This document shows, piece after piece, positions 36,809-44,694 of a stretch of DNA of 64,000 nucleotides. Under the pieces are notes generated by a model that saw only the letters and a list, made by a program, of their open reading frames with translations, did not search any database and was not told where the DNA came from. Position numbers and translations under genes: made by a program. Every line of letters starts with the position of its first letter. Within the stretch, counting starts at the first letter, position 1. This DNA comes from Acidimicrobiales bacterium. GTDB taxonomy: Bacteria > Actinomycetota > Acidimicrobiia > Acidimicrobiales > SZUA-35. The DNA lies in the NCBI GenBank assembly GCA_028285495.1, contig JANQPB010000027.1, positions 62,001 through 126,000 of the forward strand, in the 5' to 3' direction.

Positions 36809-36814
36809 GTGCCG

Positions 36815-38602
36815 GTGGCGACGGACGAGCCGGCCGATCTGGCCGAAGCCCTGCGGGCCCTGGCCGACACCCTGCGCTCGACGCCGCTTGCCCTCGACGT
36901 CGGGCCCGCCGTCGCCGGTCGAGCGGTGAGGATCGAGCTGGTCGGCCAGATCGACGACTACCTGCTGCCCCGGCTCGGTCGGCTCGACGCGCCGCTGCTC
37001 GTCGTGATCGGGGGCTCGACCGGTTCGGGCAAGTCGACGATCACCAACACCGTCGTCGGGCGGGAGGTGTCACCGGCCGGCGTTCTCCGACCGACCACCC
37101 GCTCGCCGGTGGTGATCTGCCATCCGGACGACCGGGGCTGGTTCGCCGGGGCCGACGTGTTGCCCGGGCTGGCCCGCCAGACCGGGGACGGTGACGGGGG
37201 CGGGCCCGGGGCCGAACGGGCCGGGTCCGGTGATGACCGGCCGCAGGCGAGCTCGGTGCTCCGGCTCGTGGCCGACGACGGGATCGGACCAGGCATCGGC
37301 ATCCTCGACGCCCCCGACATCGACTCCGTCGAGGACGCCAATCGGGACCTGGCCACCCAGCTGCTGGCCGCCGCCGATCTGTGGCTGTTCACCACCACCG
37401 CCATGCGTTACGCCGACGCCGTCCCCTGGGACTTCCTGCATCAGGCCAGGGACCGCGGCACGTCGCTCGCGGTGGTCATCAACCGGATCCCGCCCGGCGC
37501 CGGCGACGAGGTCGTTCCCCACCTCCGGGGCATGCTGGTCGACCGGGGCCTGCCCGACATCGAGGTCTTCCCCGTCCCCCAGACCGAGCTGATCGACGGC
37601 CGGCTGCCCGCCGAGTCGGTCGCCGGGATCCGGGCGCTCCTCGAGGGCCTGGCCGCCGACGCCGAGCGACGGGCGGAGGTCATCCGGACCACGCTCGACG
37701 GGGCCATCGCCAGCGTCGCGCCGCGGGCCCGCGACGTGGCGCTCGCCGCCAGGGCCCAGACCGAGGCGGCCGGCGAGCTGGCGGCCGCGGTCGACGCCAC
37801 CTACGGGCGAGCCGTCGACCGGCTGGTCGACGACATCAGCTCGGGAAGCCTGCTCCGGGGCGAGGTCCTCGACCGGTGGCAGGAGCTCGTCGGCACCGCC
37901 GAGTTGATGCAGGCCGTCCAGAGCCGCATCTCGCTGATCCGGGACCGGATCGGTGCCTTCATCCGGGGCCGGCCGGCGGCGACGGCCGAGGTGCAGGGGG
38001 AGATCACCTCGACACTGGAGACCCTGCTGATCGACCACGCCGACGCGGCCGCCAGCGGCGCCGCCGCCCGGTGGCGGAACCTCCCCGGCGGGCCCCAGGT
38101 GCTCGACGGCGACCGCTCGCTCGAGCGGAGCTCGGAGCGGTACCGGCAGACGGTCGGGCCCGAGATCCGGGCCTGGCAGGACGACATCCTCGAACTGGTC
38201 CGCCAGCGGGGTGCGGGCAAGCGGACGACCGCCAGGATCCTCGCGTTCAGCATCAACTCGGTCGGGATCGCGCTGATGCTGGTGCTGTTCAGCCAGACCG
38301 CCGGGCTGTCAGGAGGAGAGCTGGCGATCGGTGCCGGCACAGCCGGGCTGTCCCAGACCCTGCTGTCGGCGCTGTTCGGCGAGCAGGCGGTGCGTGAGCT
38401 GGCCAACGAGGCCAGGCAGCTGCTGATCACCCGGGTCGCCAGCCTGCTCGACGAGGACGCCGCCCGCTTCCATCGACGGCTGAACGAGGTCGCGGGCTCG
38501 GCCGCTGGCGGCCGGGACCCCGGCGACGACGAGCACGGCGCCGACCATGACCCGGCCGGTCAGCTCGAGCGGGCGGTGGTGGCGATCGAGCGGGTCCGAT
38601 GA
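36815..38602 (+). CDS. Dynamin-like / YfjP-type GTPase 1
   Basis: 595-aa GTPase. G1 is VIGGSTGSGKST near residues 66-75, G2-like LRPTTRSPVV, G3 DAPDIDS, G4 VVINRIPPG (NRIP in place of NKxD). The middle is helical (residues ~290-480); a hydrophobic hairpin (FSINSVGIALMLVLFSQTAGL) sits before the end, followed by an Ala/Glu-rich helix. The pattern fits a membrane-bound dynamin-like GTPase working in pairs. Its stop overlaps the start of the second GTPase as ATGA (38599-38602). Confidence 0.85.
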   Translation: MATDEPADLAEALRALADTLRSTPLALDVGPAVAGRAVRIELVGQIDDYLLPRLGRLDAPLLVVIGGSTGSGKSTITNTVVGREVSPAGVLRPTTRSPVVICHPDDRGWFAGADVLPGLARQTGDGDGGGPGAERAGSGDDRPQASSVLRLVADDGIGPGIGILDAPDIDSVEDANRDLATQLLAAADLWLFTTTAMRYADAVPWDFLHQARDRGTSLAVVINRIPPGAGDEVVPHLRGMLVDRGLPDIEVFPVPQTELIDGRLPAESVAGIRALLEGLAADAERRAEVIRTTLDGAIASVAPRARDVALAARAQTEAAGELAAAVDATYGRAVDRLVDDISSGSLLRGEVLDRWQELVGTAELMQAVQSRISLIRDRIGAFIRGRPAATAEVQGEITSTLETLLIDHADAAASGAAARWRNLPGGPQVLDGDRSLERSSERYRQTVGPEIRAWQDDILELVRQRGAGKRTTARILAFSINSVGIALMLVLFSQTAGLSGGELAIGAGTAGLSQTLLSALFGEQAVRELANEARQLLITRVASLLDEDAARFHRRLNEVAGSAAGGRDPGDDEHGADHDPAGQLERAVVAIERVR

Positions 38603-40227
38603 TCCGGTTCCGCTCCCGGGGGGCGGGCGGCGATCTCCCGGACCGGTTGGAGGCACTGTCGAAGGCGGTCGAGCTGGCCGACGGTCGCCTGACCGAGGAG
38701 TCGGTTGCCTTCGCCGGCCACGTGGTCGAGAAGGCCGACGCCCGGCTCCGCCACGGAACGACCCACACCCTGGTCGCCCTGCTCGGGGCCACCGGCAGCG
38801 GCAAGTCCTCGGTGGCCAACCTCGTCGTCGGCGACGACGTCACCACCACCGGCGTCCGGCGACCGACGACGTCGAGCACCCTGGCCCTCGTGTGGGGCGA
38901 CGACGACGCCGGGGCGCTGCTCGACTGGCTCGAGGTCGGCAACCGGCACCGGGTCGGCTCGACGACCGCCGGCGGCGCCCGACACGGCGGCGACGTCCCC
39001 GACCTCGACGGCCTGGTGCTGCTCGACGTGCCGGACCACGACTCGGTTGCGGTCGCCCACCGGGACGAGATGGAGCGGATCGCCGAGCACGCCGACGTGC
39101 TGCTCTGGGTCACCGATCCCGAGAAGTACGCCGACAAGGCGATGCACGACTACCTCGCCGGACTCGGAGGGCACGGCGCCGTGCTGGCGCTTGCCCTCAA
39201 CAAGATCGACCTGCTCGCCGACGACGAGGTCGTCGCCTGTCGCCACGATCTCGCCCGGCTGCTCGGCCGGGCCGGGCTCGGTGACGTGCCCATCGCCCTG
39301 GTCTCGGCGACGACCGGGCGGGGCCGCGACGACCTGCTTGCCGTCGTCGCCGACGCCGTCGCCGGCAAGCAGGCGGCGGTCGAGCGGCTGGCCGCCGACG
39401 CGTCGCTCGCGGTCGGGGAACTGACCGCCCAGCTCGGGGGCCGGGGCCAGGACCGGGTGCCGAGCGCGGTCCGCGACCGGCTGGCCGCCGAGCTGACCGA
39501 GGCCGCAGGGGTCGGGGCCGTGGCCGCGGCCGTCGGTGCCGGCCACCGCCGGGACGGGGCGCGGCTCACCGGGTGGCCGTTCACCCGATGGGTCCGACGC
39601 CTCCGGCCCCACCCGCTTGGCCGGCTGCACCTCGACCGGGACTCGACCGGGCGAACCTCGCTGCCGGCCCCCTCCGGTGCCCAGCAGGCGAGAACCGACG
39701 GTGCCCTGCTGGCGGCCTCGGAGGCGATCGCCGGCGACCTGCCCGACCCGTGGCCCGACCACATCCGGGCCGCCATCCGGCCGAGCGACGACCGGCGCCT
39801 GGCCGACCGCATCGACCTGGCGGTGGCCGAGGCCGCACGCCGGTCGAGGCCACGCAATCCCCGGTGGTGGACGGCGGTCGGCGCCCTGCAGTGGCTGCTG
39901 GCTGCCGCCACGGTCACCGGGGCGATCTGGCTCGCGCTCCTGGCCCTCGCCGCCTACCTCCGCATCCCCGAGCCCCCGACGCCGGAGTGGCGGGGCTTCC
40001 CGATCCCGACGCTCCTCCTGCTCGGTGGCATCGCGCTCGGCCTGCTGGTCGCCTTCCTCGCCGGTCGCCTCCATCGCCTCGGCGCCAGGCGGCAGGCCAG
40101 GACCGTCCGGCGTCGAGCCGAGCGGGCGGTCGGTGACGTGACCGACGAGCTGGTGATCGAGCCGGCCCAACGCGAGCTGGACCGCATCGAATCGCTGCAC
40201 GACCTGCTGGCCCGAGCGGCCGGCTGA
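38599..40227 (+). CDS. Dynamin-like / YfjP-type GTPase 2
   Basis: 542-aa partner of the preceding GTPase. G1 is ALLGATGSGKSSVANL (residues ~59-70), G2-like VRRPTTSSTLALV, G3 DVPDHDS, G4 ALNKIDLL (canonical NKxD). Near the C terminus are two membrane segments (WLLAAATVTGAIWLALLALAAYL and IPTLLLLGGIALGLLVAFLAG), then a basic helix. Only this copy keeps a textbook G4. The two may form a heteromeric membrane-remodelling or division-related GTPase, as in other actinobacterial tandem dynamin-like pairs; direct function unknown. Confidence 0.85.
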   Translation: MIRFRSRGAGGDLPDRLEALSKAVELADGRLTEESVAFAGHVVEKADARLRHGTTHTLVALLGATGSGKSSVANLVVGDDVTTTGVRRPTTSSTLALVWGDDDAGALLDWLEVGNRHRVGSTTAGGARHGGDVPDLDGLVLLDVPDHDSVAVAHRDEMERIAEHADVLLWVTDPEKYADKAMHDYLAGLGGHGAVLALALNKIDLLADDEVVACRHDLARLLGRAGLGDVPIALVSATTGRGRDDLLAVVADAVAGKQAAVERLAADASLAVGELTAQLGGRGQDRVPSAVRDRLAAELTEAAGVGAVAAAVGAGHRRDGARLTGWPFTRWVRRLRPHPLGRLHLDRDSTGRTSLPAPSGAQQARTDGALLAASEAIAGDLPDPWPDHIRAAIRPSDDRRLADRIDLAVAEAARRSRPRNPRWWTAVGALQWLLAAATVTGAIWLALLALAAYLRIPEPPTPEWRGFPIPTLLLLGGIALGLLVAFLAGRLHRLGARRQARTVRRRAERAVGDVTDELVIEPAQRELDRIESLHDLLARAAG

Positions 40228-40263
40228 CCTGCGCCGGCCCGACCACACCGAGGAGCTACCGAC

Positions 40264-40635
40264 GTGCGCTATCTGAGCCAGGACTGGCTTGACCGGGCCG
40301 ATGCGGCCCTGACCGACCTCCAGCCGGTGCCGAGCGATCTCGCCGTCGGTGTGACGGTGACCGGCGGACCGGCCGGCGACCGCCGCTACCGGCTCGTCCT
40401 CGGGCCGGATCGGGTGGCGGTGTCGGGCGATCCGGAGCCGGCCGGGGTGCGGATGACGCTGTCGTGGGACGACGCGGTGGCCATCGCCCAGGGCCGGTCG
40501 AGCGCCCAGCGGGCCTTCCTCGACGGCCGCCTGCGGCTGGGGGGAGACACGTCGCTGCTGCTCGGGCACCAGGAGGCCCTGGCCGCCATCGACGACCGGC
40601 TCGGCGCCCTTCGAGCCGACACCGAGTTCGCCTGA
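40264..40635 (+). CDS. SCP2 sterol-binding-domain protein
   Basis: 123-aa SCP2-fold protein: RYRLVLGPDRVAVSGDPEPAGVRMTLSWDDAVAIAQGRSSAQRAFLDGRLRLGGDTSLLLGHQEAL is the typical core ending in the GDxxxLL helix. Such domains bind lipids or fatty acyl-CoA. GTG 40264 has GAGGAG 8 nt upstream. It follows the GTPase pair by 36 nt and is probably in the same transcript, which would fit a lipid or membrane theme. Confidence 0.8.
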   Translation: MRYLSQDWLDRADAALTDLQPVPSDLAVGVTVTGGPAGDRRYRLVLGPDRVAVSGDPEPAGVRMTLSWDDAVAIAQGRSSAQRAFLDGRLRLGGDTSLLLGHQEALAAIDDRLGALRADTEFA

Positions 40636-40684
40636 GCGGCCAGCGGCCCGGACCGGTCCCGGTGCGGGCCGGGCCCGGCGTGAG

Positions 40685-40690
40685 TAGCGT
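40685..40690 (+). promoter_or_regulatory. -10 box TAGCGT, leaderless start of DNA glycosylase
   Basis: TAGCGT ends 6 nt before ATG 40697. A 10-bp palindrome GGACCGGTCC lies 25 nt upstream (40650-40659), the core of the 14-bp element seen before the kinase and FHA genes. Confidence 0.5.
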
Positions 40691-40696
40691 TGGGTC

Positions 40697-41566
40697 ATGC
40701 CCGAGATGCCCGAGGTCCAGGCCCACGCCGAGCGGATGACCGCCGCCATCGGCGGGCGAGCCCTGGCCAAGTTCGAGCTGCTCAACTTCGCGTCGCTGAA
40801 GACCTTCGACCCGCCCGTCGACGCCGCCGTCGGTCACCGTCTGGTCGAGGTCGGCCGCCGGGGCAAGTACCTGCTGCTCCGCTTCGACAACGGCCACACC
40901 CACGTCGTGCACCTCATGCAGGGCGGGCGGCTGCGGCCGGATGCCAAGCGGAGCCGCAAGCCGAAGCTCGGGATGGCCCGCTGGGTGTTCGCCGGGGCCG
41001 GCGACGACGAGGGCGATGCCGGCGCCGAGGAGGCCTGGCTGCTGACCGAGGCCGGTAGCGAGCGCAAGGCCGGGGTGTGGGCGACGGCCGACGATCCGCT
41101 GGCGCTCGACCAGCTGAGCTCGCTCGGACCCGAGGCGACCGATCTCGACCGGGCCCAGCTCGGCGAGCTGCTCGGCGCCCACTCGAAGCGCCTGCACGGG
41201 CTGCTCCGGGACCAGCGGGTGATCGCCGGGCTCGGGCGGATGCTGGCCAACGAGATCTGCTACGAGGCCAAGCTGTCGCCGTTCGCCAACGCCTCCAAGC
41301 TGAGCGACGAGCAGCTCGATCGCCTCCATGCCGCCATCGGCACGATCGTCCAGGCGGCCACCGACCACGAACGGACGCTCGACGACATCGGCAAGAGCGT
41401 CGACCGGCCGTCCAAGGTCCACAACCGGGCGGGTGAGCCGTGCCTCGACTGCGACGACACCATCCGGACCGTCGAATACCGGGCCTACACCGTCTACTAC
41501 TGCCCGGAGTTCCAGACCGACGGCAAGCTGCTGGCCGACAACACGACCAGCAAGTTCCTCAAGTAG
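40697..41566 (+). CDS. Fpg/Nei family DNA glycosylase with altered zinc finger
   Basis: 289-aa base-excision-repair glycosylase. The N terminus MPEMPEVQ gives the Pro2/Glu3 active site after Met removal; GRRGKYLLLRF with its Lys, the H2TH segment (LGRMLANEICYEAKLSPF) and the C-terminal DNTTSKFLK tail are conserved. The usual C-terminal zinc finger should be Cys4; here Cys249, Cys252 and Cys269 are present but the fourth position is Phe272 (YYCPEFQ). Zinc binding is therefore doubtful, or uses another ligand. The gene is convergent with mdh. Confidence 0.85.
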   Translation: MPEMPEVQAHAERMTAAIGGRALAKFELLNFASLKTFDPPVDAAVGHRLVEVGRRGKYLLLRFDNGHTHVVHLMQGGRLRPDAKRSRKPKLGMARWVFAGAGDDEGDAGAEEAWLLTEAGSERKAGVWATADDPLALDQLSSLGPEATDLDRAQLGELLGAHSKRLHGLLRDQRVIAGLGRMLANEICYEAKLSPFANASKLSDEQLDRLHAAIGTIVQAATDHERTLDDIGKSVDRPSKVHNRAGEPCLDCDDTIRTVEYRAYTVYYCPEFQTDGKLLADNTTSKFLK

Positions 41567-41574
41567 CCCGCCCG

Positions 41575-41603
41575 CCGGGGTCGGCCGGAACGCCGGACCC
41601 CGG
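41575..41603. terminator. Bulged GC hairpin between convergent genes
   Basis: CCGGGGT (41575-41581) pairs with ACCCCGG (41597-41603), with an inner CCGG/CCGG stem and loop AACG. It sits between the glycosylase stop and the mdh stop. No U-tract. Confidence 0.45.
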
Positions 41604-41616
41604 GCGAGCACAACGG

Positions 41617-42606
41617 CTAGATCAGGCCGAGCCCGGCGACCGTGTCGCGCTCGCTCGTCAGCTCGGCGGCCGAGGCGTCGATCCTGGCCCGGCTGAACTC
41701 GTTGACGTCGAGGCCCTGGACGATGCTCCACTCGCCGCCCGAGGTGGTGCAGGGGAAGCTCGAGATGATGCCCTCGGGCACGTCGTAGGAGCCGTCGGAC
41801 GGCACCGACATCGACACCCAGTCGCCGGCCGGCGTGCCGAGCGCCCAATCGCGCATGTGGTCGATGGCGGCGTTGGCGGCCGAGGCGGCCGACGAGGCCC
41901 CGCGGGCGTCGATGATCGCCGCGCCCCGCTTGGCCACGGTCGGGATGAACTCGTCCTCGAGCCACGCCTGGTCGTCGACCATGGCCGCTGCGTTCTCACC
42001 CCCGACCTCGCAGTTGAACAGGTCGGGGTACTGGGTGGTCGAGTGGTTCCCCCAGATCGTCATCTTGGTGATGTCGGTGATCGGGCGGCCGAGCTTGGCC
42101 CCGAGCTGGCTCATCGCCCGGTTGTGGTCGAGGCGGGTCATCGCGTTGAACTGCTTCGGGTCGACGTCGGGGGCGGCCGCCATCGCGATCAGGGCGTTGG
42201 TATTGGCCGGGTTGCCGACGACGAGGACCTTGATGTCGGAGGCGGCCGAGTCGTTGATGGCCTTGCCCTGGGGGCCGAAGATCCCGCCGTTGGCCTCGAG
42301 CAGGTCGGCCCGCTCCATGCCCTGCTTGCGAGGCATGGCCCCGACCAGCAGCGCGTACTGGGCGTCACCGAAGGCGGTGTCGGCGTCGTCGGTCCTGACC
42401 ATGCCGGCCAGCAGCGGGAAGGCGCAGTCGTCGAGCTCCATGGCCACACCGTCGAGGGCGCCGAGGGCCGGGGTGATCTCCAGCATCTGGAGGATGACCG
42501 GCTGGTCCTGGCCGAGCATCTCGCCCGAGGCGATGCGGAACAGCAGGCTGTAGCCGATCTGGCCGGCGGCGCCGGTGACGGCAACTCGAACGGGGGGCTT
42601 GCTCAC
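41617..42606 (-). CDS. mdh: Malate dehydrogenase
   Basis: 329-aa NAD-dependent malate dehydrogenase of the cytosolic-type group (VAVTGAAGQIGYSLLFRIASGEMLG). Other marks: MELDDCAFPLL, VVGNPANTNALIA, catalytic His in WGNHSTTQYPD, and GAMPRKQGMERADLL for substrate arginines. It interconverts malate and oxaloacetate, the product of PEP carboxylase also in this window. GTG 42606 has AAGGAG 8 nt upstream on the minus strand. Confidence 0.97.
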   Translation of the reverse strand: MSKPPVRVAVTGAAGQIGYSLLFRIASGEMLGQDQPVILQMLEITPALGALDGVAMELDDCAFPLLAGMVRTDDADTAFGDAQYALLVGAMPRKQGMERADLLEANGGIFGPQGKAINDSAASDIKVLVVGNPANTNALIAMAAAPDVDPKQFNAMTRLDHNRAMSQLGAKLGRPITDITKMTIWGNHSTTQYPDLFNCEVGGENAAAMVDDQAWLEDEFIPTVAKRGAAIIDARGASSAASAANAAIDHMRDWALGTPAGDWVSMSVPSDGSYDVPEGIISSFPCTTSGGEWSIVQGLDVNEFSRARIDASAAELTSERDTVAGLGLI

Positions 42607-42684
42607 GGTTGGTGCTCCTTCGTGCTCGTCTCGGAGGCTGGGCTTCGCCGAGGAGCCTAGCGAGTCCGCCCGCTGCTCAAGCGC

Positions 42685-44694
42685 TCAGGCGGCCTGTCCG
42701 CCGCCGCCCCGCCTGGTGTTGCCGATCCAGGCCCGATGCAGACCGGTGTAGACGCCGCCCCTGGCCACCAGCTCGCGATGGGGACCGTGCTCGACGAGGC
42801 GCCCGGCCTCGAAGACGAGCACGAGGTCGGCGGCCTCGGCGGTCGACAGCCGATGGGCGACGCTGACCAGCGTGCGACCCTCGGCCAGGCGGCGCAACGC
42901 GGTGGTCAACGCCTGGTCGGTCTCGGGATCGACGGCCGAGGTCGCCTCGTCGAGCACGAGCAGACCGGGGTCGGCCAGTTGGGCCCGGGCCAGCGCCACC
43001 AGCTGGCGCTCGCCGACCGAGAGATTCTCACCCCGCTCGCCCACCTGGGTGTCGAGCCCGTTCGGAAGGCGGTCGACCCACCACCCGAGACCGAGGGCGG
43101 CGAAGGCGGCCCGAACGCGGCCATCGTCACCGTCGCCCGACCAGGAACCGGGATCGGCCGGCGAGTGCGGGGTCGGGACGCCGGCGAGGGCCGGGCCCCC
43201 GCCGGACCGGACCCGACCGGCGAGGACGTTGCCGGCGACCGTGTCGTCGAACAGGAAGCCGTCCTGGGGGACCATGCGGACCGAGCGATGGCGGGAGTCG
43301 GGGTCGACCGATCGGAGGTCGACGCCGTTGAGCTCGATGCGACCGGACACCGGGTCGGCCAGCCGGCACAGCAGCTTGGCGAAGGTGGTCTTGCCCGACC
43401 CGGTTGCGCCGACGACCGCCACCTTGGTGCCCGGTGGGATGTGGATCGAGACGTCGTGCAGCACCGGATCGCCGTGCCGGTAGGCGAAGCCGACGCCGAC
43501 CGCCTCGAACCCGATCGGCCCGGGATCGAGGTGATGACCGTCGACGGGCTCGACGACGTCGATCGGACGGTCGAGCAGGTCGAGGATCTTGCGCCAGCCG
43601 GCGGTGGCGGTCTGCGTCTGGTCCATCGTCTCGGCCAGGTCGGCGATCGGGCCGTTCAGCATCGTGGCCAGGAACAGGCACGCCACCAGCGAGCCCGCCT
43701 CCAGCCCCCAGGCCTCCCGCTGCCACAATCCGACGGCGAGCGCGGACGCCAACGCCACCGCCCCGAACAGGTCGCCGACGACGAAGACCATGGCCATGTA
43801 GCGGTTGGCGACCATGCGGGCCCGGTAGCGACGGGTGATGGCCCGCTCGAGCCCGGCGCTGGTGCGTCCCTGGGTGCCGTAGGCCCGGATCACGGCGGCC
43901 CCCATCACGGCCTCGGAGAAGGCGGACAGCATCTCGGCCACCCGGGTCCTGAGGTTGTCGTAGGCGGCGAGCTGCCGCTTCTGGATCCAGGACATCAGGG
44001 GCACGACGGGTAGGTAGGCGGCGAGCACGACCAGCGTCAGCTGCCACGAGTAGACCGCCATGACGCCGGCGATGCCGAGGATGAGCGCCGGATTGACCGT
44101 CCACGAGAACAGGCCCCACTGGGCGAAGCGGGCCAGGGCCTCGGCATCGCTGGTCACCCTGGCGACGAGGACGCCCCGCTTCGTCTCGTTGTGGTCCGCG
44201 ACCGAGAGGCGATGGATGTGGTCGAACGCCCGGGTGCGGAGGTTGGCGATCGCCTCCTCGGCCCGCACGACCAGGCGGCGCTGGGTGAACCAGCCGAGGA
44301 CGGCGCTGGTGAGGATCACCGCGAGGGCGATGGCGGCGGCGACCACCACGAAGGAGGTGTCGGGCGAACCGTCGGCCCGGGTCGGTCGGTCGAGCGCCTG
44401 CTGGATGATGACCGGCACGGTCAGCCGGCCGACGGCGACGGTGAGGCCGAGCAGGGCGGTGGCCAGCAGACCGCGGCGGAGCTCGGGGCTGGCGGCCAGC
44501 CCGCGACGGAGGACCACGGTGGCCTTCGCCGGGACCTCCAGCTCGTCGTCGTCGTCGACGGCGAGCGGGTCGACCGGTGGTCGCGCCTCGCCGGTGCCGG
44601 CGGCGTCGAGCCCAGGAGGACCGCCTGGGGTGAGGCGGTCGGGGTCGCCCGGGTCGCCCGGCCGGGCGCCGCCGCTGAGCTCGTCGATCGTCAT
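42685..44694 (-). CDS. ABC exporter half-transporter 2 (consensus Walker B)
   Basis: 669-aa TMD-NBD protein. Six membrane spans in residues ~60-370, NBD after ~400: Walker A VVGATGSGKTT, signature LSVGERQLVALARA (Val for Gly, Glu for Gln), Walker B LLVLDEATSAVD with the catalytic Glu. Together with its operon partner it has the arrangement of a heterodimeric exporter in which this NBD supplies the catalytic Glu of the active site. Its ATG overlaps the stop of the partner gene (ATGA at 44691-44694). Substrate (drug, lipid or peptide) cannot be told. Confidence 0.92.
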   Translation of the reverse strand: MTIDELSGGARPGDPGDPDRLTPGGPPGLDAAGTGEARPPVDPLAVDDDDELEVPAKATVVLRRGLAASPELRRGLLATALLGLTVAVGRLTVPVIIQQALDRPTRADGSPDTSFVVVAAAIALAVILTSAVLGWFTQRRLVVRAEEAIANLRTRAFDHIHRLSVADHNETKRGVLVARVTSDAEALARFAQWGLFSWTVNPALILGIAGVMAVYSWQLTLVVLAAYLPVVPLMSWIQKRQLAAYDNLRTRVAEMLSAFSEAVMGAAVIRAYGTQGRTSAGLERAITRRYRARMVANRYMAMVFVVGDLFGAVALASALAVGLWQREAWGLEAGSLVACLFLATMLNGPIADLAETMDQTQTATAGWRKILDLLDRPIDVVEPVDGHHLDPGPIGFEAVGVGFAYRHGDPVLHDVSIHIPPGTKVAVVGATGSGKTTFAKLLCRLADPVSGRIELNGVDLRSVDPDSRHRSVRMVPQDGFLFDDTVAGNVLAGRVRSGGGPALAGVPTPHSPADPGSWSGDGDDGRVRAAFAALGLGWWVDRLPNGLDTQVGERGENLSVGERQLVALARAQLADPGLLVLDEATSAVDPETDQALTTALRRLAEGRTLVSVAHRLSTAEAADLVLVFEAGRLVEHGPHRELVARGGVYTGLHRAWIGNTRRGGGGQAA

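Larger units (their letters stand above)
36403..36814. other. 412-nt noncoding gap with several hairpins
   Basis: No convincing gene. The stretch is less GC-rich than its surroundings. It holds a hairpin with T-rich tail at 36590-36614, an odd palindrome TGTTG-g-CAACA (36685-36695), a 6-bp stem CGTTCA/TGAACG with 5-nt loop (36709-36725), and the promoter of the GTPase gene at its right end. Confidence 0.6.
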
